NCBI GenBank assembly: GCA_016286585.1
Contig: JAEETC010000002.1
Coordinates: 1-64,000 of the forward strand
DNA from: Prevotella sp.
GTDB lineage: Bacteria; Bacteroidota; Bacteroidia; Bacteroidales; Bacteroidaceae
Reading direction: 5' to 3'
DNA: 64,000 nt
Part shown: piece after piece, positions 28,189-39,000 of the stretch
Layout: each line of letters starts with the position of its first letter
How positions within the stretch are numbered: the stretch's first letter is position 1
Made by a program: the position numbers and the translations under genes
The notes under the pieces: generated by a model
Database searches by the model: none
What the model was told of the DNA's origin: nothing
What the model saw: the letters and a program-made list of their open reading frames with translations, nothing else

Positions 28189-30405
28189 TCATTTATTGTT
28201 TTCTTCATCGACGGAATGAAAGGAGAATGTCCAAGTGCGATTTCCATATGAGCGAGACGTTCCCACCCATTCATCTTCTGCGAATGAACCATAATAGATA
28301 CATTTGTTCAAAACGGCATCTGTACTATTCATTACAAAAGTTTGTTTGGCAGCATCTATTTTTCCATCTAATAGAATATATCGTAAATACTTGTTTTTGG
28401 CCTTTGGATCAAAAAACTTATCAATATAAAAATATCCAAATACGGAATCTTTCTCAATTCCTAAATACATTGTTGACTTGACAATATCATCAATTACTCC
28501 ACTATAATGAGAAAGATTAAGTCGATTCAGTTTCTTTTCTAAACTATTCCATTTGTTTCTAAAATCCTTGTAGTCATTAAGCTCCAATGTGAAGATTTTA
28601 GAATTGCCTATATAGTTCTCATATAACTTATATCCATCTCTTAAAATCCTAATTTTTCCATCACTTTCCACTGCTGTAGAATCAGAATATATCACGAAAC
28701 GTCCCAATTTGTCTGTCCTTTTAATTTGTTCGCCGATGATTACTATTGCGTCAACGATTGGTGATCTTTGTACACTTTCAATAACAACACCCTCATATCT
28801 TTTCCTTTGTGCAGCTCTTGAAATAGGAATAAAGAAATAGGTAGTGTCTTTTAATGAAAGCGTCGAATTAATGTCTGCTATATCCCCTACCAGAAAATTT
28901 ACATGACACTGCAACGGACCGCTTTTCCCATATAGGAATGGAACCTTTGTTGTGGATTTGTCAAATGTTCCAACCATCACTGTATCACTTTTATCTAAGA
29001 TGCAAATATTGGCTTTCCAATAGTCTGTTAAGCTTATGCTTTCATCTTCCTGAAACTCAACAATATATTCCTTTTTCCTATTCTGCAATATAAAAAACAG
29101 CAGAATAATGGCAACCAAAAGAATAATCGCAGTAAGGAATGACAGCAGATAGTTCAATTTGCTCTCTTCGTTCTTTTTTCTTTTTGATATAACCTCTGCT
29201 AATTTGTCATGAATCAGTTCTACACGGGCTCCGTCATCCCCTGATGAGACATTCAACTCATGCAGAATGGCCAACGGGCTGTTTATAATCGTTTCTTTAT
29301 GTTTTATATAGGTGTCAAAATCGTTGTACGATACAGAGTTTCGCCTTCCTGCACTATCTATGAGGTTGGTTTCAATGTATTTTCTTTCCTTCCTCGACAA
29401 TTTCGAGATGGCTTCCATATAAAACTTGTCAATCGGATTGTCATGAAAGAAAGACTCTAAAATAGATGCGTTTACAGTCTGAATATGCTGAGTCTGAATA
29501 CTCTGATATAATTGACTGCAAATCAAAGACAGGATATTAGTACTTATATTCTTTCTGTCTTTATCGCTCACATAATCTATGATTTTATCAACGATTTCCT
29601 TCCTTTCCTGTTCGTTTGATGGGAAGAAAGATTCTCCCGGGATAAGAATGGCGGCAGAAGCATTTTCTGGAGACAAGCTGTGTAAACGATATCTACAGCG
29701 TTTTAATGCTGGAAGATAACAGTTATCTATACTGTCTTCAAGACGGTACAAATCGTCCTCACGTATAGAAACCACAAAACGGAAATTCGTCTCGTACCGA
29801 TAAGGCTGACCGGAAATCGTACAAGTGTCAATAGAATGGTCTTTATCGTTAATATAGTCTATTTGTCGTAGTAGAATTTCGGCTTCGCCCTTTTTGTCAC
29901 GAAACACTTCTTCGAACTGATCGAATACTATAACAGGAGAGGTAAGATCGTCATTTTTGTCGTAAAAACGGTGACGGGCAAAATAGTTCCATAGAAAGTC
30001 CATCGCCGATAGGTTACTTTGCTCTTCTACGACATCAACAACACTAACTTTACAGACTTTTCTTTCTATTTCTTCTATAATAATCTCTTGAAAGCTTTTC
30101 TTTTCTTTCTCATCTCTTATACCCAGTCTAAGGCTAATAGGCGTATATTGCTCCTCTCTAAGTTCAGGGAATACACCTGCATTGAGCAAAGACGTCTTGC
30201 CGATTCCACTTTTTCCATATAGTGTTACAAAGATGTTACTCATAATCAGCTTGGACACATCATAGCTTTCATCATCCCTGCCACAAAACAGCACCTTTCG
30301 TCCTGCTGTCTCCGGGTCTTCATAAGATGCTAAGCCTACCCACGGATTATTACTGTTATCAACAGTCCCTTTCTGTTCTGAGAACCATTTGCCGTTTATT
30401 TTCAT
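28189..30405 (-). CDS. STAND-like NTPase with C-terminal TM segment and extra-cytoplasmic region
   Basis: NPWVGLASYEDPETAGRKVLFCGRDDESYDVSKLIMSNIFVTLYGKSGIGKTSLLNAGVFPEL (Walker A); PVIVFDQFEEVF (Walker B); TM YLLSFLTAIILLVAIILLFFIL. Confidence 0.8.
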   Translation of the reverse strand: MKINGKWFSEQKGTVDNSNNPWVGLASYEDPETAGRKVLFCGRDDESYDVSKLIMSNIFVTLYGKSGIGKTSLLNAGVFPELREEQYTPISLRLGIRDEKEKKSFQEIIIEEIERKVCKVSVVDVVEEQSNLSAMDFLWNYFARHRFYDKNDDLTSPVIVFDQFEEVFRDKKGEAEILLRQIDYINDKDHSIDTCTISGQPYRYETNFRFVVSIREDDLYRLEDSIDNCYLPALKRCRYRLHSLSPENASAAILIPGESFFPSNEQERKEIVDKIIDYVSDKDRKNISTNILSLICSQLYQSIQTQHIQTVNASILESFFHDNPIDKFYMEAISKLSRKERKYIETNLIDSAGRRNSVSYNDFDTYIKHKETIINSPLAILHELNVSSGDDGARVELIHDKLAEVISKRKKNEESKLNYLLSFLTAIILLVAIILLFFILQNRKKEYIVEFQEDESISLTDYWKANICILDKSDTVMVGTFDKSTTKVPFLYGKSGPLQCHVNFLVGDIADINSTLSLKDTTYFFIPISRAAQRKRYEGVVIESVQRSPIVDAIVIIGEQIKRTDKLGRFVIYSDSTAVESDGKIRILRDGYKLYENYIGNSKIFTLELNDYKDFRNKWNSLEKKLNRLNLSHYSGVIDDIVKSTMYLGIEKDSVFGYFYIDKFFDPKAKNKYLRYILLDGKIDAAKQTFVMNSTDAVLNKCIYYGSFAEDEWVGTSRSYGNRTWTFSFHSVDEENNK

Positions 30406-30408
30406 AAC

Positions 30409-31776
30409 TTAAAGATGTTTGTCGATTGAAGATACTAATTTCTGAAATCCATCAGAGTACATTAAATCAATTTTCAATTCGTCCTGATTGTCGTTTACCC
30501 CTGAAACTTGTTGGTTTACAATTGACTCATAGATGTCTTTATGATAGTCTGAGCGAAGATCATAACCATTTATTGCCAATGGAATAATAGTCTTGTCATT
30601 AAATTGCTGTGCCATGCGCCACTCCTTATTGTAGTAGTGTTCTGTTTCGCCTTTCTGCATATCCTCAGCCACATGTGGTGATAATACCGTAATAACGACC
30701 TTAGATGCACTTATTGCATCTGCAATATCCTTTTCATAGTTATCACCTCCATATAATCTTGCGTTATCAATCCATACGTCGTATTTCTTTTCGCACAACT
30801 TAAAAAACAACTGACAAGCAGCAAGAGCATCTTCATTACTATAAGATATAAATATACCACCACGGCGACGAATTTCCACAACTTGATTGCGGAACACAGA
30901 ATCTTCAGAATCTACTGTTAAGGTATTTGTTATGTCATTGATAAAAGAGCTTGCATCACCTAAGATACAGATATCAGTTCTGTCCAAGAATTGAAGCAAT
31001 TTCCCTTCGGTTTTATCTGTCTTATCTAATGAAAAAGCAACTTCTCCACGGCCATCATAGTTGTTTTCATCACCGCTTTTGTTAACTCCAGTCAGAACAT
31101 ACCAGAAAAATCTGAAATACCAATTGTCATATTTACATCCTAAAGCCAAGAGTCTCTTACTGCGGATAAAATCAAGCATCTCATTATTCGATTCGACGTC
31201 CATACGCATCCATTTCTCGATGAGTAATATTGCATCTGCATCTGTTTTGATATACTTCTTAGCCAAATCATCCACATCGAGCTTGCCAAAGACATATATA
31301 AGAGTGGGCTGATTATATCTCATACCTCTTCGACATTTCTTTAATGCCTGCTGCAAATCATCAACGGTTTCCTTGTCATATATATTAACCACCCTGAGTT
31401 CTCCTTTTTTAGGCCAGACTTTTCGCATAGCTGCTTCCAAATAGCCATCTGTCGTAGTTGTTAATACTGTTGTAAACAGACGGGTCTCAAGTAAAGCCAC
31501 TAAATCTGGTGAGACATCATCCGCGTTGAACTTTACATCGCCATTTTCAATCAACTGGCGTACCGGATTCTTTTTCTCACTAACATCAAGAGCAATTTCA
31601 TTATAATTTCCAAACTCAATGTTTGAAGATTCGTTGACTTTTTTTAAGAAGAACTGGTGGACATCCCTAGTTGGTTCTAGTTTTGTATTCAACAAAATCT
31701 CATTACCGATTACCAATGCGTACCTTTCATTGAGGACGTCTTTGATAAACTTTTTCTTGTTAAATCTTCTACTCAT
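30409..31776 (-). CDS. SIR2-like domain plus C-terminal TIR domain protein
   Basis: N-term RYALVIGNEILLN and LLETRLFTTVLTTTTDGYLE resemble SIR2-like; C-term GGIFISYSNEDALAACQLFFKLCEKKYDVWIDNARLYGGDNYEKDIADAISASKVVITVLSPHV is TIR. Confidence 0.75.
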   Translation of the reverse strand: MSRRFNKKKFIKDVLNERYALVIGNEILLNTKLEPTRDVHQFFLKKVNESSNIEFGNYNEIALDVSEKKNPVRQLIENGDVKFNADDVSPDLVALLETRLFTTVLTTTTDGYLEAAMRKVWPKKGELRVVNIYDKETVDDLQQALKKCRRGMRYNQPTLIYVFGKLDVDDLAKKYIKTDADAILLIEKWMRMDVESNNEMLDFIRSKRLLALGCKYDNWYFRFFWYVLTGVNKSGDENNYDGRGEVAFSLDKTDKTEGKLLQFLDRTDICILGDASSFINDITNTLTVDSEDSVFRNQVVEIRRRGGIFISYSNEDALAACQLFFKLCEKKYDVWIDNARLYGGDNYEKDIADAISASKVVITVLSPHVAEDMQKGETEHYYNKEWRMAQQFNDKTIIPLAINGYDLRSDYHKDIYESIVNQQVSGVNDNQDELKIDLMYSDGFQKLVSSIDKHL

Positions 31777-32495
31777 GACTTATTCTGGGTTAAATAACTA
31801 TCTTTCTCAATCATTGCCAACACTTTCGCCTTTGCCACCTTATGCATCTTCACACAGAAGTATACAAGGACGATGAAGCTTAGTCCTCCAATTACAGAAC
31901 TCACAATTCCACTCATCGCGATAGCATCGTATGCACCATGTGCCAATACAGGAACCAGGAGCACACATGCGGCAACCTTCGGTGAGTGATCCACGAAGTG
32001 ATAAACCGAATAATAGTACCCCATTAATATCGCAAAGGCATAATGACCGGGTACAGCCAACAGCGCACGGACAATGGCTGTAGAAAACCAATTCTCCTCG
32101 CCAAAGACATACATAATATTCTCCATCGAGGCGAATCCCAAACCCACGCAAACAGCATACACGATACCATCAAAGTGCTCGTCAAAGTATGGATTTTTCC
32201 GTAGCACCATCCACAATGCGAACAATTTAAACGTCTCTTCCGGCAACGCAGCCACCACAAAAGCCATAGTTGTCGTACCGAATAGACTTGTCGGTATGCC
32301 ACCTTCACTAAATATTATAGTTTCTATTCCTGATTCCAATATGGCAACAGGAATAATAATAGCGACTCCCCAAAGAACAGCCTTGACCAACCATGAGGTC
32401 GGCTCTTTCTGCGTATCTTTCTTCCATATATAAAACAATAACAGAATGGCAGGAAAAAGTGCGGCAATTAAAACAACTATCACATTCATAATCAT
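31773..32495 (-). CDS. PrsW family glutamic-type intramembrane protease
   Basis: ALPEETFKLFALWMVL, FDGIVYAVCVGLGFASMENIMYVF, VPGHYAFAILMGYYY; multiple TM helices. Confidence 0.88.
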   Translation of the reverse strand: MIMNVIVVLIAALFPAILLLFYIWKKDTQKEPTSWLVKAVLWGVAIIIPVAILESGIETIIFSEGGIPTSLFGTTTMAFVVAALPEETFKLFALWMVLRKNPYFDEHFDGIVYAVCVGLGFASMENIMYVFGEENWFSTAIVRALLAVPGHYAFAILMGYYYSVYHFVDHSPKVAACVLLVPVLAHGAYDAIAMSGIVSSVIGGLSFIVLVYFCVKMHKVAKAKVLAMIEKDSYLTQNKS

Positions 32496-35400
32496 TACTC
32501 TAGATAATATTTCTTCCGTTCTTCGGAAGTCAACTGACGTTTTGTGAATCGCTCACGAGTCTGGTTTATGAGATCTTGTAGCTGAGGGAACTCCCAAATC
32601 CTGATAGTATTGTCATCTAATGCAGAGATTATTTTTTTACCATCTGGGCTAAAAGCAACAGGACACTCCCTACCATTAGATTCCTTTGGTAGTTCTCCTA
32701 TTTGCTGTCCTGTATTTGTATCCCAAATCCTTACAGTATTATCTCTAGAAGCTGAGGCTATCCGTTTCCCGTCGGGACTGAATGCGACAGAACAGACTTC
32801 AGCGACATGCCCAGTTAATGCCATTCCTATTTGCTGACCTGTGTTGGCATCCCATATTATAATGGTATTGTCATCTGAGGCAGAGACTATCTTCCTCCCG
32901 TCAGGACTGAAAGCGACTGAAACTACTCCTCCTCTGTGTCCTACTAGCGGTTCACCAATTTGTTTCCCTGTTTTGACTTCCCATATTCGAACGGTATTAT
33001 CCCAAGATGCCGAGGCTAACAGTTCCCCATTAGGGCTAAAAACTGCATCTTCCACGTAAGAGGTATGCCCCTCGAGCGGTTTTCCTATTTGCTGACCAGT
33101 GTTAGCATCCCGGATTCTGATGATGTAGTCTTCCCATGCAGAGACAATCCAGACTTTATCAGAAAAGAAAGTGACAGACATAATATAGCCAGCACTTATA
33201 GGTCCACCTATTAGCTGCCCTGTATCGATATTCCAAATTCTGACAGTATTGTCTTCTGATGCAGAAGCTATTCGTTTACTGTTAGGACTGAAAGCAACAA
33301 ACTTAACCCCATCGTAGTGCCCAGATAGTGGTTCTCCTATTTGATTTCCCGTGTCAGCATCCCAAATTCTAATAGTTCTATCTTCTGAAGCAGAGGCAAT
33401 CTTCCTACCGTCAGGACTAAAAGCAACAGAACGAATAGTATTGGTATGTCCGATTATTGGTCTTCCTAATTGTCGTTCTATATCAACGTCCCATATTCTA
33501 ACAGTATTGTCCATAGATGCAGAAACAATTCGTTTCCCATCTGGGCTGAAATCAGCATAACAAACTCCACGTTCATGCCCCTTTAGCGGTTCTCCTATTT
33601 GTTGTCCAGTGTTAGCATCCCAAATTCTAATAGTTTCATCATCAGCAGCAGAAACGATTCGTTTCCCATCAGAACTGAATTCAGCAGACCTAACCATCCA
33701 TGTGTGTTCTTCCATTTTTTTTATTTCCCGTCCCGTTCGTGCTTCCCAAATTCTAATAGTGCAATCTGAAGATGTCGAGACTATATGTTTTCCGTCTGGG
33801 CTGAAAACTGCTGAATAGACAGTTCCAAAATGTCCTTCTATAGTCTTTATTTCCTGTTGTTTCTGTATATCCCATATCTTAATTGTCTTATCTCTTGATG
33901 CCGAAACAATTTGCATGCTATCAGGGCTAAAAGCGGCATATTCAACACTATCATCATGTCCCTTTAGCGGCTCTCCGATTTGTTGTCCAATATTTGCATC
34001 CCATATCCTGATAGTTCTATCTCCTGATGCTGAAACAATTCGTTTTCCGTCTGGGCTGAAAGCGGCAGAACAGACACAGCCATCATGTCCCTTTAGTGGC
34101 TCTCCGATTTGTTGTCCATTATTTGCATCCCATATCCTGATAGTTCTGTCCCAAGATGCTGAAACAATTCGTTTCCCATCTGGGCTGAAATCAGCAAAAC
34201 AAACTCCACGTTCATGTCCCTTTAGCGGTTCTCCTATTTGTTGTCCAGTGTTAGCATCCCAAATTCTAATAGTTCTATCTTCTGATGCCGAGACAATCCT
34301 CCTTCCATCAGGACCGAAAACAGCAGAACATACTTTCATGTAATGTCCTCGCAATAATGCAGTTTCATATTGAGCAGCATGTATCAAAGCAGCTTCCGCT
34401 TCTGCTGTATAAGGCCTATCTGGATTATCTATATTTTGGGGAAGAGCTTCTAATGCAAGTAATCTCGCAGTATAGGAATCTCCTTCGTTTACTAATGCAT
34501 TGGCTTTTTCTGCTAAAAATCGGCTTTGTGCAATCAACAGCCGATCATTTTGCTCTTTCAGCTTTTGTTTCCGTTCTTCTTCTAAACGTACATGTCTTTG
34601 CCATATTTCATCGACTTCAATATTTAGAATGGCAGCAAGTATTTCAATTATTGCATGTTCAAAACTGTATGTAGATATATTGGCAGCCCGGCCATTATAT
34701 GGACGTAAAGCTAGTGGCATGCACTCTCTGCTTTCATCCTGAGGTTTTGCGTTGACAACACCATCAATTACAAAGGGATAGATATACTCCAACCCTCGTT
34801 TCCCTTTAAAATATTCTATTTCTTCATTGACCCAATCTGATTCAACAGCATTTGGAGAGCACACGACAATCAAATATTCCGACTGATCTAATTGCCTTTT
34901 AATTTCAAAGTCTAAGTCAGTCGCAGCTCCCATTCCTGTATTGTCACGAAAGATTTCATGGAAAGAATCTCTGAGATTCGGATGCTTTTCCTTTACCTGA
35001 GTGGGCAAACGGAATTCTAACAGAAAGTTATCTAACCTCTCTGCCTGCTTTATATCTTTATGGCTATAGCTGATAAAGGCAAAGTTTTTGTATTTTTGAG
35101 ATTCTTGTGCCAGATTGTCTTGTTGTTCTCGCCTCTTTCTTTCTTCCTCTGCTTCCTCCTTCTCATAGCGTTGATAGAGGAGAGAATCGAAATCGACATC
35201 AAGCGTTCCTGCAACTATCTTGAGAAAGGCCGCATCTCTTCCATTCTTGCTCACCTCTACCCCAAGGCGTTCTTTATTCTTGGGAAGATTTCGTAATGCA
35301 GGAGGAAAGAACTCTGATGGTGAATTACCCTCGACGATGAAGGGGAATATGCGGTCTGTTCTACCAAGAGTAATAAAAGTTTCCACTTCCTGATTAACCC

Positions 35401-35671
35401 AAGGCGACTCTGCTGCCTGCGGTGAACAGATCACAATAAGATTTTGCGAATTGGCAAGAGCCCGTTTAATCTGTTCAGGCAGATTGCCTGCACCGAGTTC
35501 ATCTGTAACGCGAAAAACGGGACGCAATTCTTGTGGAAAGTCTGTGCATCCATTAAATGATGCTGGCAGATGGTAGTGCTCCAACTCATGCTGCAACCAC
35601 TTCGTCCACTCTTCGTCTTTTTGAGAGTAACTGATAAACGCGTAGTATTCCTTATTCTGCTCCATATCCAA
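32495..35671 (-). CDS. TIR-TIR-WD40 repeat protein (14 WD repeats by motif count)
   Basis: Two TIR modules (EYYAFISYSQKDEEW..., NFAFISYSHKDIKQA...) then repeated PDGKRIVSASxDxTIRIWDANTGQQIGEPLKGH. Confidence 0.93.
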   Translation of the reverse strand: MDMEQNKEYYAFISYSQKDEEWTKWLQHELEHYHLPASFNGCTDFPQELRPVFRVTDELGAGNLPEQIKRALANSQNLIVICSPQAAESPWVNQEVETFITLGRTDRIFPFIVEGNSPSEFFPPALRNLPKNKERLGVEVSKNGRDAAFLKIVAGTLDVDFDSLLYQRYEKEEAEEERKRREQQDNLAQESQKYKNFAFISYSHKDIKQAERLDNFLLEFRLPTQVKEKHPNLRDSFHEIFRDNTGMGAATDLDFEIKRQLDQSEYLIVVCSPNAVESDWVNEEIEYFKGKRGLEYIYPFVIDGVVNAKPQDESRECMPLALRPYNGRAANISTYSFEHAIIEILAAILNIEVDEIWQRHVRLEEERKQKLKEQNDRLLIAQSRFLAEKANALVNEGDSYTARLLALEALPQNIDNPDRPYTAEAEAALIHAAQYETALLRGHYMKVCSAVFGPDGRRIVSASEDRTIRIWDANTGQQIGEPLKGHERGVCFADFSPDGKRIVSASWDRTIRIWDANNGQQIGEPLKGHDGCVCSAAFSPDGKRIVSASGDRTIRIWDANIGQQIGEPLKGHDDSVEYAAFSPDSMQIVSASRDKTIKIWDIQKQQEIKTIEGHFGTVYSAVFSPDGKHIVSTSSDCTIRIWEARTGREIKKMEEHTWMVRSAEFSSDGKRIVSAADDETIRIWDANTGQQIGEPLKGHERGVCYADFSPDGKRIVSASMDNTVRIWDVDIERQLGRPIIGHTNTIRSVAFSPDGRKIASASEDRTIRIWDADTGNQIGEPLSGHYDGVKFVAFSPNSKRIASASEDNTVRIWNIDTGQLIGGPISAGYIMSVTFFSDKVWIVSAWEDYIIRIRDANTGQQIGKPLEGHTSYVEDAVFSPNGELLASASWDNTVRIWEVKTGKQIGEPLVGHRGGVVSVAFSPDGRKIVSASDDNTIIIWDANTGQQIGMALTGHVAEVCSVAFSPDGKRIASASRDNTVRIWDTNTGQQIGELPKESNGRECPVAFSPDGKKIISALDDNTIRIWEFPQLQDLINQTRERFTKRQLTSEERKKYYLE

Positions 35672-35777
35672 CTATTCGTGAGATTCTTGCTCTAATTCTG
35701 ATTTAATCTGAGAAATATAATTCTTCAAACCAATACATTGTTCATGTTCCTTATTAAAATCTCTTTTTATATTGTCA

Positions 35778-36053
35778 TTACTTATCTGGACTTGATTTCC
35801 ATTGTTGGAATGATGTCTGCAATGATAAAAATGTAATTGTACTTCCGTATATCATCTTAACCTTTTTTTTATTCCTCCATTTGTTGTTCAGATTATACTT
35901 CGTCGTGAACCTGTCGCTTTTAAATTCGTAGTTTTTAGCCCACTGACTATTAGCCAACTCGTCAGCAATAAAGTCATTGTTGATGATAAAGAGCGCTCGT
36001 AGCCTTGGGTCGCGCTCAAAATACAGATATATTTTATCTTTCGTTCCAATCAT
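35778..36053 (-). CDS. Small hypothetical protein, possibly frameshifted at an A8 tract
   Basis: 91 aa ORF 1 bp downstream of the TIR-REC gene; alternative frame after the A-tract reads DDIRKYNYIFIIADIIPTMEIKSR. Confidence 0.45.
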   Translation of the reverse strand: MIGTKDKIYLYFERDPRLRALFIINNDFIADELANSQWAKNYEFKSDRFTTKYNLNNKWRNKKKVKMIYGSTITFLSLQTSFQQWKSSPDK

Positions 36054-36054
36054 A

Positions 36055-39000
36055 TTATTCTGTTAGGAATTTTGTAATCATATCATTGACAGTAAGTATA
36101 TTTTTTATCCGCATCAACAATTCTTCTTTGTTAAATGGCTTCGTTAGAAAATCAGCTGCTCCGAGTTCAAAGCCATGTACCAAATCTTGCGGGGTATTTA
36201 ATGCCGTCAAGAACAATATAGGTATATTCCATGTCTTTGGATTCTTTTTTAATAATGTCGTTGCATCAAACCCGTTGAGTTTTGGCATCATGACATCAAG
36301 AAGAATCAGGTCTGGATTTTCCTTCTCTGCAGACTCAATGCAAGTATCTCCATCATTGGCAGTACACACATCGATCTTTTCATTATTTAGTAGAATTTTA
36401 ATGAGCCTAACATTGCTAATGACATCATCAACAACCAATATTTTTTTCTTTTTCCCAGTATTATTTGGATAATCGAATGCCAGTTTTATAAGTTTACTCA
36501 TTATAAGCTGATGAGTTGTTCTGCAAAAAAGTTCTTCCTTATTGAAAGGCTTAGACAGAAAATCCGAGGCACCAGCTTGAAAAGCATGAACCATATCAGC
36601 AGGATCGTTAAGTTTTGTAAGAAAGATAATTGGAATATTCCTTGTTTCAGGAATACTTTTCAATCTATCCGCCACATCAAATCCATCAATATCGGGCAAG
36701 AGCGCGTCCATAAGTATAATGTCCGGCAAATCTTTTTTTGCTGAATCAATACACATTTCGCCTGAGTTGACAGTACTTACGTTGTATCCCTCATTCGTAA
36801 ACAGGATTTTCAGCAATAGTGCATTTGACATTATGCCATCTGCTATCAATATTTTTGAACCATGTTTATCTGCCAAGTAATTCTGCAAGAGATAGCGTGT
36901 TCTGGCTCTAATATTACTGCGTATAGACTTGTCTATGCTGAAATCTTTTATTTTTATCGCAAGTTCCTTTTTGAGTTCTTTTTCTTCAAATACTTCTTTC
37001 AAAAGAGAGAAATAGCGACCTTCGTCTGGGTTAATTGTAGAAATGTCATTGTGAAATGCCTCAAAGTCATCCATTAGTCCATTTCTAAGCATGAAGTCAG
37101 CGTAAGGCTCACATAATTCCGACAATTCGCCTTCGCTCTTGCTATAATTGTACTTGAATTCAGAAAGTAGCCATTGCTTATCAAATTCAAGAACTCTATG
37201 GAACTTATATATCCAGACGAAATACTTAATTTCGTTTCCAGAATACTTGCTAAGCAGGTAATCCTTGGCTTTCTCCGGATTTTTCTCTGAGAGATAGAGC
37301 AGATAGTCTTCCAGAGGGACATCAATGCCCATATCAGCACCGATTTCCATCCATTTCTCATAATCTTTTTTGGAATAAGTCTGTGGCTTCCTATAATAGT
37401 GTATAAGCCACTCCACAGAGGGCTGGAATCCCTTTTCACCAGCTTCCTCTATCAGTAGCAGAGCTTTTCCATTGTCTGTTGAAAGTAGACGTATGCCATA
37501 TTCATGCTTCATGGAAAGCGAACCACTATCTGCACCTATTTTAAGATATTTAAGAATCTCTTCTTCCTTACCATTTTTCTTAAGAACCTCTATCATCAGT
37601 TCTAGTGCTTCAATAATAGGGACTTTGGCACCCTCCTCCAGATATCCTTCTATTATTTCCCATGAGATATCCTCTGGACGGTACTCTTCTTTTACATAAA
37701 GTCGTGCCATTGAAATAGCATCTTTTATATTACCTCCCAATTGAAAGGCCTCTCTATAATAGTTCCACGCTTTGGGGTAATCTGGCTTTAGCTCTTTTAT
37801 CCAATGACCTTCTTCCTGCAGTCCTTCCTCATAAAATTTCCCCAAAGTTGAAATAGACAGCACATTGCCGACCTTCTCGCCTTTTTGTGCTTCAATAATA
37901 GCATCTTCTTGTCTGTCTTTTTCCCAATATTGCTTAGCTATATATGCATGGGCATCTTTATTGCCATTCTTTAGTGCTTCCAGATAGCAGCTTAGAGCTT
38001 CATCTTTATAATCTTCAGAGAACCGATTGTAATTATATAAGTTCCCAAGATTAATCCATGCTTCATACATGTGAAGTTCAACAGCCTTCTTATATGCTTC
38101 TACAGCTTTTTCCCAGTTTTCCTTAATGTATGCGTCTTTGCCGTATATAGTTCCTAAAACATACCATGAACGGGCATCATCATGTTTTTGCCCTTCTGAC
38201 AAAACGATCATGGCCTCATTATTGTCAGCATTCAATCCAGAATTACCGCTAAGATACATTTTTGCAAGATAGCTACACGATTCCCAAACCTCCATTTGGA
38301 ATGCACTTTTATATCGGTTTGTGGCTATTGTCAGTTTAGGATCCGTTCCTATTCCATTCTCATATGCAATACCTTCGCATAAAACAGCATATCCATTATT
38401 TTTATCTGAACGGGCTAACCTCACATGTTTCCAAGCTTGTGGATAAGTTTCCCTGTTGTGTAGAAACTTATAAAAGAATGCAAGATGTGCAAAAGAATGC
38501 CCCATCCCTGCCTGCTTTTCTAAGAATTTCCATGTTTCTTCATCCCAATCAATGTTGCCATAGTTCTGAAACAGTATTTTATTAAAGAGGCTAACGGTGT
38601 TGCCATTACCACCTTCAAAAGATATTTGTAGCGACTGAATGGCATTTTTTAGTTCCCCATTCTCAATAAATACTAATGCATCTTCATAATCAAGATCATT
38701 ATCTATCTCTATAAGATCTTGTTTTTCTTTTATCGACTCCTGTATGATTGTCTTTGCAGCGGGATTATCAGGCTGTACATCCTCAGAGACTTTTAGATAA
38801 TCAATGATGGAACTATATTCCGTAAAAGGGAACGACTGACGACTCCTCAATGCAATGGGCACATTCTTAAGGTCAACATCTGCAGTAAAAATAGTCATAA
38901 TATTGCCATCCTTTCTACCACTTTTTATATCTTCTGTAAATGCATGCCATTCGTAATAAACATATGGGGATGTCTCGTATTTAAGATAGTTCACGTTAGA

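Noticed and set aside
32600-34340. Possible CRISPR-like periodicity
   Set aside because: Period is ~129 bp (one WD blade) and in frame; no short repeat/spacer structure.
32610-34343. Series of repetitive plus-strand ORFs
   Set aside because: Antisense reading of the WD40 repeat array; not CRISPR or independent genes.
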